Below are positions 52,259 through 61,596 of a stretch of 64,000 bases of DNA, piece after piece (the first letter of the stretch is position 1; each line of letters opens with the position of its first letter). The notes beneath the pieces were generated by a model, which saw only the letters and a program-made list of their open reading frames with translations, was not told the DNA's origin and made no database searches. The translations under genes were made by a program, and so were the position numbers. The stretch comes from Peptacetobacter sp900539645 (GTDB taxonomy: Bacteria; Bacillota; Clostridia; Peptostreptococcales; Peptostreptococcaceae): assembly GCF_047807365.1 (NCBI RefSeq), contig NZ_JBLOUI010000001.1, forward strand, positions 1-64,000, written 5' to 3'.

Positions 52259-54160
52259 TTAATATATATTCTTTTTATATTTTAGATATAGCTGTTCTAT
52301 ATCGTTCATTTTCTTTTTCATTTCTAACTGAAGTCTTGATGCTTCTGCATATTCTTTATTATCTACAGCATTTCTAACTCTAGTAAATAAAGATTCTTTT
52401 GTAAGAGTATCCTTCATTAAATCATATTTCATATCAGATATTGATTTCCATATAACTTCATCTATTGCATCCATATTTTCTGGTGTATGAAGTTTTTTAA
52501 GAGCTCTTATTCTTGTTATATTCTGCTCTATTAATCTTGTTTTTAATTTTTTCTGCCATTTATCTATAGCTCCAACTTTAAATGACTGAATAACATCATC
52601 TGTAAATACTCCACCCTGTTTTAAGCATTTTAATTTATATGAGAATTTTTCTATATTTTTCATATTTTCAAATACTGTAGCTGGAGGATTTCCAAATCTT
52701 TTTCTTCTTTCTTCTTCACTGTAGTATTCAAATATATCGTGTTCATCTCTGTATGCTCTATCTTTTTCTAGGTAGAATCCTTCTTCACCTGGCTGTTTAG
52801 ATAATTCTTTTTCTAATTCTTTTGGACCAAATCCACTTTCTGCAGCAGCTCTTATACCTTCTATCATAGCCTGATATCCTGCTGCTATAACAAGGTATTT
52901 ATTTGATAATGGGTTTGGAGATCTAAGTTCAAATCTTAATGTTTTAGGGTTTCTCATATCTCTTATTAACCCTACTAGTACAGATCTGTTTCTTGAAGGC
53001 TGTTCATAAGTATGCCCTAAAGAAGTTACTATACATATAGGAGCTTCAAATCCAGGCACTAATCTATTGAATCCGTCTATTGATGATGTTACAAATGGAT
53101 TTATAACTTCATAATTGTAAAGCATACCCATAAGCGCTCCATATCCTGCTATACTTAAATAATCATTTTTCATATCTACTGGAGCAAATACATTTTTTCT
53201 ACTTCCATCTTTTAATAACACACTAACACCAAAATGAGTATGTCCACCATTTCCTGCAACACCGTCTATTGGTTTAGCTTTAAATGTAACTTCTAGCCCA
53301 TGAGCAGTAAATACATCTTCTACGACATCTCTAACTAATAGCTCGTTGTCAGCTGCCTGTAGTGGTGTAGAGAATTTCCATGATATTTCTAGCTGTTCCA
53401 TAGCGTGATTAGTCTTACCTTCTATACTTATAGAACTTGGTATCCCACCAACTTCTTTATGAGCCATTTCTGGGTCTATTCCCATTTTTCCAAGTATTAT
53501 TAGCGATTCTTCTAGACAAGTTCTTATAACGCCGTGAGTTCTTTTCCAGTACTGTTCTTTTAAACTCTGAGATACATATAGTTTTTCAAGGTCTGCTTTA
53601 TCTTCAGGTGTATTTACCCAGAATTCAAGCTCTGTTGCTGCAGTAAGACCAACTTCCTCTATATCATCAGCTGAATCTATTCCTAAGTTTTCTAGAACTT
53701 TTGGATAAGTTCTGAATATATCCATTAAAGATTCTTTAAAATATTTGTCCGCTTTCTGAAGTATACCTCTTGAGCAAACTTTTTTGTTATCATGTATTAA
53801 GAATGCCGGTATTTTTAATGTACCTACTGGTAATCCAGTTTTATCATCTATAAATTCCATATTGTAATCTACATACCATCTACAATCTCTGTCTGGCATA
53901 AGATCGACTTTTGCATTATTTAAAGTAGCTATATTGTAAAGCTCAACACTTGACCCATCAGTCTGCACTGCTGAAGCTAAGAAATCATCTATATCATCAA
54001 GTAGAAATTTAACTGGTATTTTTTCATCAGTTGCATTTCCCCCAAGGTCTACTCCCATTAATGATACAAATTTTATATTAGGATTTTCCTCAAGTATTCT
54101 TTTGATATCTTCTTTTGTATGCTCGTCTTTTTCTATTGTATATAGTAGTTCTTTTTCCAT
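52259..54160 (-). CDS. Glutamine synthetase family protein, GSI-like with C-terminal extension
   Basis: The 633-residue protein has the beta-grasp motif LASAVQTDGSSVELY and the catalytic motifs ATELEFWVN, NGGHTHFGVS (compare NGSGMHxHxS in GSI), RLVPGFEAP and RFELRSPNPLSNKYL. A helical extension of about 140 residues follows residue 490, unlike classical GlnA of about 445 residues. Proteins of this size are annotated as glutamine synthetase in clostridia. It probably makes glutamine from glutamate, ammonia and ATP. The start at 54160 follows AGAGGA; the longer frame to 54307 has no site. It has a single gene transcript. Confidence 0.85.
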   Translation of the reverse strand: MEKELLYTIEKDEHTKEDIKRILEENPNIKFVSLMGVDLGGNATDEKIPVKFLLDDIDDFLASAVQTDGSSVELYNIATLNNAKVDLMPDRDCRWYVDYNMEFIDDKTGLPVGTLKIPAFLIHDNKKVCSRGILQKADKYFKESLMDIFRTYPKVLENLGIDSADDIEEVGLTAATELEFWVNTPEDKADLEKLYVSQSLKEQYWKRTHGVIRTCLEESLIILGKMGIDPEMAHKEVGGIPSSISIEGKTNHAMEQLEISWKFSTPLQAADNELLVRDVVEDVFTAHGLEVTFKAKPIDGVAGNGGHTHFGVSVLLKDGSRKNVFAPVDMKNDYLSIAGYGALMGMLYNYEVINPFVTSSIDGFNRLVPGFEAPICIVTSLGHTYEQPSRNRSVLVGLIRDMRNPKTLRFELRSPNPLSNKYLVIAAGYQAMIEGIRAAAESGFGPKELEKELSKQPGEEGFYLEKDRAYRDEHDIFEYYSEEERRKRFGNPPATVFENMKNIEKFSYKLKCLKQGGVFTDDVIQSFKVGAIDKWQKKLKTRLIEQNITRIRALKKLHTPENMDAIDEVIWKSISDMKYDLMKDTLTKESLFTRVRNAVDNKEYAEASRLQLEMKKKMNDIEQLYLKYKKNIY

Positions 54161-54433
54161 AGTATGTCCTCTTTTCTTTAAAGTGTTTTTTATGGTTTTC
54201 TGTACTTTTTTTATTTTGATAAAAAAAATATTCGTATTTTTTATTTTCTTATTATATACCATATGAAGATTCTCTGCAAATATTTTTTGACAATTCAACG
54301 TTTTCACACAATATTTTTTTTCGATAAATATAGTCTATTTTTTTATTTCCAATACAAATATTTTATTGATTTACTGATTTCGTTTTTTGTATTATACTAT
54401 TTATATTAATTTCATTATTTTATGGAGGTTATG

Positions 54434-55243
54434 ATGGAATATATAGTATTTGACCTAGAGTTTAATCAGGGCTTTAATAAAAAGACTAATAAGACTTTTT
54501 CTGATAATGCATGCCCATTTGAAATTATTCAGCTAGGTGCTGTCAAATTAGATAGTAATTTTAATATAATTGCAGCCTTTGATACTTTTATAAAGCCTTG
54601 TCTTTATACATCTATGCATCCTTATGTGGCTAAAATTACGGGAATAAGTATGGAGGATTTAGAAAATGCTCCTACCTTTAAAGAGGCCTTTAAAAAATTT
54701 ACGGAATTTGTATCAAGTGACGACCCAATATTTTGCGTATGGGGAAAAAGTGATTTAAGAGAGCTTTATAGAAATATAAAATACCACAATCTTCCAGATT
54801 TATCTCTTCCAAAATCATACATAGATGTGCAGTACTATGCATCTGATTTTATAAATCACACAACTGCTCAGTCTATAGGCCTTGAAAATGCTGTAATTGC
54901 CCTTAATCTTGAGGATACTGTCGCATACCACAATGCTTTAAACGATGCTTATTATACAGCTAAGGTTTTTGCATCTATTAATCCTAAAGCTATCAAACCT
55001 AATATATACATATATACAAATTTGTCAGATAGCTCATCTTTTGGCTTAGATCCACTAGATGAGGATATTTTTCTAAAAGAATGTGATGATTTTTCCAAAG
55101 TATTAAATAGAAATCTATCTAAAGATGAGAAGAAAATTCTTAGTATGGTGCAATTTATTAAAAACAATATAAGCGATGAAGAGATATTGAGAAGACGTAA
55201 TTTAAAGAAAAGATTAAAAAGACACAAAAAAAGAGACAGGTAA
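54434..55243 (+). CDS. DnaQ-like 3'-5' exonuclease
   Basis: The 269-residue protein has the DEDDh exonuclease motifs: EYIVFDLEFNQ (Asp, Glu), FCVWGKSDLRELY (third Asp) and YHNALNDAYYTAKVF (His, Asp). The C-terminus is very basic (RRRNLKKRLKRHKKRDR). It resembles the KapD/ERI-type exonucleases acting on RNA or DNA ends. The start at 54434 has GGAGG 5 bases upstream. The terminator stem begins inside the last codons. Confidence 0.9.
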   Translation: MEYIVFDLEFNQGFNKKTNKTFSDNACPFEIIQLGAVKLDSNFNIIAAFDTFIKPCLYTSMHPYVAKITGISMEDLENAPTFKEAFKKFTEFVSSDDPIFCVWGKSDLRELYRNIKYHNLPDLSLPKSYIDVQYYASDFINHTTAQSIGLENAVIALNLEDTVAYHNALNDAYYTAKVFASINPKAIKPNIYIYTNLSDSSSFGLDPLDEDIFLKECDDFSKVLNRNLSKDEKKILSMVQFIKNNISDEEILRRRNLKKRLKRHKKRDR

Positions 55244-55262
55244 TCAAGACCTATCTCTTTTT
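55229..55262. terminator. Bidirectional terminator overlapping the exonuclease stop
   Basis: AAAGAGACAGGT pairs with ACCTATCTCTTT across a short loop. T-runs lie on both sides. Confidence 0.88.
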
Positions 55263-55301
55263 TATTTTATTTCGTTTTATCGTTCGTTATATGACGTACA
55301 T

Positions 55302-56054
55302 TTATTCTATAACTAATTCTACTGGACAATGATCAGATCCTAGTACTTCATTATGTATTTTTGCACTTACTAATCTATCTTTCATGCTTTCTGATGTACA
55401 GAAGTAGTCAATACGCCATCCTGCGTTGTTCTTTCTTGCATTAAATCTATAAGACCACCAAGAATACATTCCTTCAGCATCTGGATAGAAATATCTAAAC
55501 GTATCTATAAATCCACTTTCTAAGAACTCAGTAAATTTATTTCTTTCTTCATCTGTAAATCCAGCATTTTTTCTATTAGTTTTAGGATTTTTTAAGTCTA
55601 TTTCTTTGTGTGCTACGTTTAAATCACCACACATAACTACTGGCTTTTTAGAATCTAGATTTTTTAGATATGCTCTAAAGTCATCTTCCCATCTCATTCT
55701 ATACTCTAATCTTTTTAACTCGGTCTGAGAATTAGGAGTGTACACTGTTACAAAATAGAAGTCTTCAAACTCTAATGTTATTACTCTACCTTCGTGGTCG
55801 TGTTCATCTATTCCTATTCCATAAGCTACTGATAGAGGTTTTTTCTTAGTAAATATCGCAGTACCAGAATAACCCTTCTTATCTGCATAGTTCCAATAAG
55901 ACTCATATCCTTCTGGATTTAAATCTATCTGTCCTTCCTGCAGCTTAGTTTCCTGTAAGCAGAATATATCTGCATCTACTTCATTAAAAAAGTCCATAAA
56001 TCCTTTTGTTACACAGGCTCTAAGACCATTTACATTCCATGATATAAATTTCAT
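55302..56054 (-). CDS. Exodeoxyribonuclease III family AP endonuclease
   Basis: The 250-residue EEP-fold nuclease has MKFISWNVNGLRACV (Asn7), FCLQETKLQEGQ (metal Glu), VVMCGDLNVAH (Asp, Asn) and LGSDHCPVELVIE (Asp-His). It cuts at abasic sites in base-excision repair. The start at 56054 is supported by GGAGAG and gives the usual length. It follows galT by 19 bases. Confidence 0.94.
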   Translation of the reverse strand: MKFISWNVNGLRACVTKGFMDFFNEVDADIFCLQETKLQEGQIDLNPEGYESYWNYADKKGYSGTAIFTKKKPLSVAYGIGIDEHDHEGRVITLEFEDFYFVTVYTPNSQTELKRLEYRMRWEDDFRAYLKNLDSKKPVVMCGDLNVAHKEIDLKNPKTNRKNAGFTDEERNKFTEFLESGFIDTFRYFYPDAEGMYSWWSYRFNARKNNAGWRIDYFCTSESMKDRLVSAKIHNEVLGSDHCPVELVIE

Positions 56055-56073
56055 TACTTCTCTCCAATCAATT

Positions 56074-57042
56074 TTATTCTTCTTCAATCCTCATTTGTTT
56101 TGCTATATCTTCTGGTGGATAAGAGCTTACATACATACCTGTGCTCAATTCAAAACCACCATAATTAAATTTTCTAGGGAATATGTGTATATGTAAGTTA
56201 AAATATTCCTTAGTTTCTATTCCATTAGGATGTGAGTGTACCCATATATTGAAAGGCATTATACCAAACATTTTTTTATAATTGGCAAAAATACCCTTAA
56301 AAGCATATGATAATTCATCTATATCTAAAGAATCCAAGTCCTCAAATTTGACACCTTTGTTAAAAATTATTCTAACTTCACTTGGGTTCTTACTAGCAGA
56401 AGGTATTATAGCTATAAATCTTGTTCCAGAATAAACAAGTCTTTTTTTATATTCTTTTTCTTCTTTTATAATATCTTCATATAGATTTGTATTTTCCCAT
56501 CCATAATAATCATGTGCTATTAACAATTCCTTATGTATTTCTGTAGGTATAATTGATAAAGCTGTTATCTGGGAATGAGGATGCATTAAGGATGCACCAG
56601 ATTTTCTCAAAAAGTTTTTAAATAAATTTACATATTCTATGCCTTTTTGATTCATTAAATATTTATACCTACTTACATATAATTTAAACATTGTTTTGAA
56701 TTCTTCTTCAGACATATTGAAAAAGTTGGCATTGTGTCTATAACTTTCTATTATTACCTCGTGAACTCCAAACACCTCATCTGAATTCATATCAACTATT
56801 GGATATTTATTTTTAATCGCTTTTGCAACCCATTTTCCATCTATAAACATTTCCTCAGTTGAATCATCAGTTTGATGCTCATTTCCTCTACAGAAAGGAC
56901 AGTTTTCTTCATATTCTTTTATTATATCATCCTCATCCATAGGCATGTTTTTTTTGACATTATCTAGAGGTCTAGATGCTCTTTCTCTTGCAAATATTAT
57001 AATATCATTATTTGTAGGATCAACTCTTAGTTCTTTCTTCAA
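56074..57042 (-). CDS. Galactose-1-phosphate uridylyltransferase (GalT class I)
   Basis: The 322-residue HIT-superfamily protein has a zinc-binding CPFCRGNE motif, a catalytic HPHSQ (in ASLMHPHSQITALSI) and a C-terminal VHSHPNGIE...HLHIHIFPR metal segment. It exchanges UMP between UDP-glucose and galactose 1-phosphate. No galK or galE is near, so another sugar phosphate is possible. The start is TTG at 57042, 5 bases after AGGAGGTG; earlier in-frame codons overlap the site. Confidence 0.85.
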   Translation of the reverse strand: MKKELRVDPTNNDIIIFARERASRPLDNVKKNMPMDEDDIIKEYEENCPFCRGNEHQTDDSTEEMFIDGKWVAKAIKNKYPIVDMNSDEVFGVHEVIIESYRHNANFFNMSEEEFKTMFKLYVSRYKYLMNQKGIEYVNLFKNFLRKSGASLMHPHSQITALSIIPTEIHKELLIAHDYYGWENTNLYEDIIKEEKEYKKRLVYSGTRFIAIIPSASKNPSEVRIIFNKGVKFEDLDSLDIDELSYAFKGIFANYKKMFGIMPFNIWVHSHPNGIETKEYFNLHIHIFPRKFNYGGFELSTGMYVSSYPPEDIAKQMRIEEE

Positions 57043-57398
57043 GTCGGCACCTCCTAGCACAATTCTTTTTTAAAATAAAATTTATAAATTCAATTTTTCT
57101 TTTATGTAATTTATTAGTTTTATTATATCAGATTTTTATAAAAATTTGTCTTTTCTATGTGAAAAAGTCATATAAAAAGTTTTGTTTTCTGAAAATTAGT
57201 TATTTTTTTGTTAATTATATATTTGTTAATAAATTTTGAATAAATAGGGTGTTTTTTTCAATTGTATATGTTATTATGTAAAAGGAAAAGCTTTTTAAAA
57301 AGCTACACAATATTTAATATATCTTTAATTATATTGCACATTATTAATTTTAAGTTGAAATAATGTGTCATAGAGATTATTTTAGGGGGTACTTATAA
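57043..57398. other. Divergent region between galT and the aminotransferase gene
   Basis: AT-rich sequence. CACATTATT (57337-57345) and AATAATGTG (57359-57367) form an exact 9-bp dyad with a 13-base spacer about 30 bases before the aminotransferase start, either an operator or a 5'-leader hairpin. GGAAAAGCTTTTTAAAAAGCT around 57283-57303 is another short dyad. Confidence 0.5.
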
Positions 57399-58598
57399 AT
57401 GAATAATTTTTCAAACAGAGTTACTGCTATGCAGGCATCACCAATAAGAAAGCTAGTTCCTTTTGCAACAGCTGCAAAAGCTGATGGTGTTAAAGTTTAT
57501 CACCTTAATATAGGACAGCCAGACATAAAAACTCCAAGAGGATTCTTCGATGCAGTTAAAAACTTCGACAATGAAGTATTAGAATATGCTGTATCTCAGG
57601 GTATACCAGAACTTATAGAAGCTCTTCAGGATTACTACAAAACTTACGATATGCACTTTGACAAAGACGAACTTCTTATAACTAATGGTGGATCTGAAGC
57701 ATTATTATTCGCTATGATGGCTACTTGCGATCCAGGAGACAAACTTTTAATACCAGAACCATTCTACACTAACTACAATGGATTTGGACAGTGTGTAAAC
57801 GTTGGAGTTGCTCCAATAACAACTAAAGCAGAAAACGGATTCCACTTACCATCTAAAGAAGAAATACTTTCTAAAATAGATGATAAAGTTAAAGCAATAC
57901 TTCTTTCAAACCCAGGTAACCCAACTGGTGCTATATACAGCAAAGAAGAATTAGAAATGATAGCTGAAATAGCTATAGAAAAAGATTTATGGATAATATC
58001 TGATGAAGTTTACAGAGAATTCGTATATGATGGATTAGAATATACAAGCTTTGGTAACTTAAAACAGGTTGAAGACAGAGTTATAATAATAGATTCAGTT
58101 TCTAAGAGATATAGTGCTTGTGGTGCAAGAATAGGATCTATAGCATCTAAAAACAAAGAACTTATAGCTCAGATAATGAAACTTTGCCAGGGAAGACTTT
58201 GTGTTCCAACATTAGAACAGATAGGTGCAGTTGAACTTTACAAAACTCCAGTATCTTACTTCAAAGAAGTTAACGATGAATACAGAAAAAGAAGAGATGT
58301 TCTTTATTCTGAATTAATGAAAGTTGATGGAGTTATATGTGAAAAACCAACTGGTGCATTCTACATAGTTGCTAAACTTCCAGTAGACAACGCAGAAGAT
58401 TTCGTTAAATGGATGCTTACTGACTTCAGAGTTGACAATGAAACAGTAATGGCTACTCCAGCAGAAGGATTCTACGCTACTCCAGGACTAGGAAGAGACG
58501 AAATAAGACTTGCTTACATCTTAAAAGAAGAAGATTTAAGAAAAGCAGCTAAAATACTTAAAGAAGGTCTTGAAGCTTACGTTAAATTAAACAAATAA
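57399..58598 (+). CDS. Class I/II pyridoxal-phosphate aminotransferase
   Basis: The 399-residue protein has the fold type I motifs ITNGGSEALLFAMMA, LLSNPGNPTGAIYSK, ISDEVYREFVYDG and the PLP lysine in IDSVSKRYSACGARIG, with the final Arg in GRDEIRLAYILKEED. It resembles the aspartate/tyrosine aminotransferases of subgroup I-gamma. The amino donor is uncertain. AGGGGGT precedes the ATG. The codon use is more regular (many CTT, AGA, ATA) than in neighbours, which suggests high expression. Confidence 0.92.
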   Translation: MNNFSNRVTAMQASPIRKLVPFATAAKADGVKVYHLNIGQPDIKTPRGFFDAVKNFDNEVLEYAVSQGIPELIEALQDYYKTYDMHFDKDELLITNGGSEALLFAMMATCDPGDKLLIPEPFYTNYNGFGQCVNVGVAPITTKAENGFHLPSKEEILSKIDDKVKAILLSNPGNPTGAIYSKEELEMIAEIAIEKDLWIISDEVYREFVYDGLEYTSFGNLKQVEDRVIIIDSVSKRYSACGARIGSIASKNKELIAQIMKLCQGRLCVPTLEQIGAVELYKTPVSYFKEVNDEYRKRRDVLYSELMKVDGVICEKPTGAFYIVAKLPVDNAEDFVKWMLTDFRVDNETVMATPAEGFYATPGLGRDEIRLAYILKEEDLRKAAKILKEGLEAYVKLNK

Positions 58599-58616
58599 TA
58601 AAATTTAATATATTTA

Positions 58617-58646
58617 AAAGAAGGATATTTATTATCCTTCTTTTTT
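58617..58646 (+). terminator. Terminator of the aminotransferase gene
   Basis: AAGAAGGATA pairs with TATCCTTCTT, followed by TTTTT. Confidence 0.9.
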
Positions 58647-58781
58647 TATGATTTCTTTAGATTTAATTTATTACGTCTTACTTGTTAAGTTTGTTTTGTT
58701 GTGATATTATATTTTAGGTGTAGCATTGTTTAAATTTTTGCTACAAATACACTTAAATTTGAATTTTAGGAGGTAACAATT

Positions 58782-59594
58782 TTGATAGAAATTCTTAAAG
58801 CCGTCCTACTTGGGATTGTTCAGGGTATAACTGAATGGCTTCCTGTAAGTAGTACTGGACACATGATACTTGTTGATGAATTTGTAAAGCTTAATTTTTC
58901 ACCGACATTTATAAGTACATTCCTTGTAGTTATACAGTTTGGTTCAATTTTAGCAGTTTTACTAATATTCTTCAAAAAATTAAATCCTTTCGACTCTAGC
59001 AAGAGCAAGGTTGAAAAGAAAGAAACTCTAAGCCTATGGGCAAAGGTAATCGTAGCAGTTATACCATCAGGTATAATAGGGATTTTATTTGAGGAAGATA
59101 TAGACCGTCTATTCTTCAATTCCACTACTGTTGCACTAGCTCTTATAATCTACGGGGTTATAATGATAGTTATAGAAAACAGAAATAAGAAACCAGCTGT
59201 TTCAGACTTCTCTCAGGTTTCTTTTAAGTTAGCTTTAGGAATAGGTCTATTCCAGTGTCTAGCACTTATACCAGGTACATCTAGATCTGGTTCAACAATA
59301 ATAGGTGCAACTCTACTTGGAGCATCTAGATACGTTGCTGCAGAATTCTCATTCTTCCTAGCAATACCTACAATGCTTGGTGCTAGTTTATTAAAACTAT
59401 TAAAAGCAGGATTTGTATTCTCAGGATTCGAATGGTTAGTATTAGGTGTTGGATCTGTTGTTGCATTTGTAGTTTCTGTTATAGTTATAAAATTCTTTAT
59501 GGATTACATCAAAAAACACGACTTCAAAGCTTTCGGATACTATAGAATAGTTCTTGGTATAATCGTTCTACTATACTTCGGACTTGTTAAATAA
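58782..59594 (+). CDS. uppP: Undecaprenyl-diphosphate phosphatase
   Basis: The 270-residue membrane protein has both family motifs, GITEWLPVSSTGHM (near residue 15) and LIPGTSRSGSTIIGA (near 165), in about eight helices. It regenerates undecaprenyl phosphate for wall synthesis and gives bacitracin tolerance. The start is TTG with TTAGGAGG 8 bases upstream. It complements uppS in this window. Confidence 0.96.
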   Translation: MIEILKAVLLGIVQGITEWLPVSSTGHMILVDEFVKLNFSPTFISTFLVVIQFGSILAVLLIFFKKLNPFDSSKSKVEKKETLSLWAKVIVAVIPSGIIGILFEEDIDRLFFNSTTVALALIIYGVIMIVIENRNKKPAVSDFSQVSFKLALGIGLFQCLALIPGTSRSGSTIIGATLLGASRYVAAEFSFFLAIPTMLGASLLKLLKAGFVFSGFEWLVLGVGSVVAFVVSVIVIKFFMDYIKKHDFKAFGYYRIVLGIIVLLYFGLVK

Positions 59595-59611
59595 TAATAA
59601 ACATAAAAATA

Positions 59612-59659
59612 AAGGGACTTTTATTTTGACAATAATATCGTCATTATAAAGTCCCTTTT
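59612..59659. terminator. Bidirectional terminator between uppP and the helicase gene
   Basis: AAAGGGACTTTTA pairs with TAAAGTCCCTTT across a loop of about 20 bases; the inner ATAATATCG region adds weak pairs. Confidence 0.85.
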
Positions 59660-59662
59660 CTT

Positions 59663-61468
59663 TTACATATTTATTATCTTTTCACTTTCGACAGTATCAT
59701 TTATCACTTTGATAATATCGCTTGTATCTTCGCTAAATGTAGTTACAAAGCTTACATAATCTGTAGCTCTGTTCACAGCATGATATACCTTGTTTATATC
59801 TCCTGCAAAGTCATTTACCTGATAATCCTGACTAATGTCTGCTATCTTCTGATTATAAAGCATTTCTAATTCACATATTATAACAGCCTTAAACTCTAAG
59901 CTCTTTACAGTATATATATTTGATATTGTTACACCATTTTTTCTACTCAGACTTGTAAGATTTTCATCAGACACTATAACCTCTATTCCAGCATCGTCTA
60001 ACGCTTTTTTAATCATATACTGGAAGTAGATTGTTTTTCCATTTTTCAATCTCTTTTTATTGAACGGATATATTATAGCTATATCAGAATAATCCAAACC
60101 TTTTTTATTTACAAAGTACTCTATTTCCCAAATAACTGAGCTTATCTGGTCATCTAAGTCGCTCACCTTGATAAGTGCTACCTGATTCTTTCCAAGCTCT
60201 CTAACTGGCTCTGATTCCAAGAATACATTTCTCTTAATATCCGGTCTTATCTCCTTATAATAATTATCCGTATTCTGTCCAAGCTTATTAGAAAAATCTA
60301 CAAGACTTCCTGTCTGTCTATAATTTTTCTTTAAATCTACAATTTTATCTATATGTATATTTTCGTATTTATTTTTGAATATATTCATATTATTTGTAAG
60401 ATTTGTAGCTTTACAGTTAAATATATTGAAAATATGTTTTGTTTTGTATAAGAATTCTTCTAAGAATTTTATCTGATCTTCGCTGAAGTTTTCAGCCTCG
60501 TCTATAAAAATACCTTTAAACATTCTTTTATTTTTTATAACATTTTTTGCCTGTTTTATCAGATTTTCAAATGTTTTTTCGTAATCTTTTTTTAGCATTC
60601 CATAATCAAATACTAGATTATACATTCTAGCTAACTTAAATACAAATGAGCTAAATGTATGAACTTCTAGATTTGATACATCATTGCAAAGTACCTCTAG
60701 TTTCTCTCTTAAGTCACTACTAGACTGTTTATTTTCCGTTATTATAAGGAATTTATGGTGTGGGTATATCTTTGATAGCTTTATAGCTCTACTAAGCATT
60801 AGAGCCGTTTTTCCTGTCCCTGACGCACCATTGTAAAGAGTTGTTCCATAATGTATTGAATCAGCCTCTACAATCTGGCTATTTTCCATAACAGCTGCTG
60901 TATACTCATATTCATTACTAAAGAAAGAAATCTTTTTAAAATCCTTATTGAGATGCAGTTTGCTATCTAAAATGTAATATTCAGAGCAAACATCAAATAG
61001 GAATAAGTTTAAAATTATCTCATCATTTTCGTCCTTCATATAATCATCTAAAGATTTTTCATCGTTCATAAGCGCTTCAAATCCTTCTTTGTCGATTATA
61101 TTATTCTTTACAAAGTCACCGTACTCATATACATCGTCTATGCTTACATAAGGCATTACAAACATATAGTCGTATGATATCTGATTGTGATTTTGCTGCA
61201 TTTTTATTTTTAATAAGTCGTATTCTTCGCTCATTATCTCTAAAAGTTCTTCATCCAATATAGAGAATAACTCATCAGTAGTATTCATAAACTTAAGAAA
61301 TAAAACTTTATTATCTTTTATGTAAAGCATGTCAGTATTTACACCTTTAAAAGGTATAACTTTAGGAATTATTTTTCCCTCGTTTTTTATCTTTTCATAA
61401 AATGTTTTTTCTATTTCTTTAAGCTTCAGGGCCTCTAATTGCGAATTAATATTTTCGTAATAGTTCAT
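59663..61468 (-). CDS. UvrD/REP-like superfamily 1 helicase with atypical N-terminus
   Basis: In the 601-residue protein the first 200 residues look like a degenerate NERD-type or unknown domain (VIPFKGVNTDMLYIKDNKVLFLKF). The motor begins with Walker A GASGTGKTALMLSRA (about 215), then FKGIFIDEAENFSEDQ (Walker B), LKKNYRQTG (motif IV region), NIYTVKSLEFKAVII (motif V) and YHAVNRATDYVSF (motif VI). The protein is shorter than UvrD or PcrA because accessory subdomains are reduced. Substrates are unknown. It follows rny on the minus strand but is separated from it by a terminator. Confidence 0.82.
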   Translation of the reverse strand: MNYYENINSQLEALKLKEIEKTFYEKIKNEGKIIPKVIPFKGVNTDMLYIKDNKVLFLKFMNTTDELFSILDEELLEIMSEEYDLLKIKMQQNHNQISYDYMFVMPYVSIDDVYEYGDFVKNNIIDKEGFEALMNDEKSLDDYMKDENDEIILNLFLFDVCSEYYILDSKLHLNKDFKKISFFSNEYEYTAAVMENSQIVEADSIHYGTTLYNGASGTGKTALMLSRAIKLSKIYPHHKFLIITENKQSSSDLREKLEVLCNDVSNLEVHTFSSFVFKLARMYNLVFDYGMLKKDYEKTFENLIKQAKNVIKNKRMFKGIFIDEAENFSEDQIKFLEEFLYKTKHIFNIFNCKATNLTNNMNIFKNKYENIHIDKIVDLKKNYRQTGSLVDFSNKLGQNTDNYYKEIRPDIKRNVFLESEPVRELGKNQVALIKVSDLDDQISSVIWEIEYFVNKKGLDYSDIAIIYPFNKKRLKNGKTIYFQYMIKKALDDAGIEVIVSDENLTSLSRKNGVTISNIYTVKSLEFKAVIICELEMLYNQKIADISQDYQVNDFAGDINKVYHAVNRATDYVSFVTTFSEDTSDIIKVINDTVESEKIINM

Positions 61469-61560
61469 TAAATCTCCCCCCTTATATTCTCTATTATATA
61501 TTTAAACATATGTATCTCTATTCCCTTTTTTTATAGCTATTAAATTTATATTTTATACAT

Positions 61561-61591
61561 AAAAAGCTATCTCATACGAGATAGCTTTTTA
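61561..61591 (-). terminator. Terminator of rny
   Basis: AAAAAGCTATCTC pairs with GAGATAGCTTTTT with a 4-base loop. Confidence 0.92.
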
Positions 61592-61596
61592 ATTCA

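Noticed and set aside
54290..54310. N-terminal extension of the glutamine synthetase to 54307
   Set aside because: The extra 49 residues are lysine-rich leader translation with no ribosome site; AGAGGA supports 54160.
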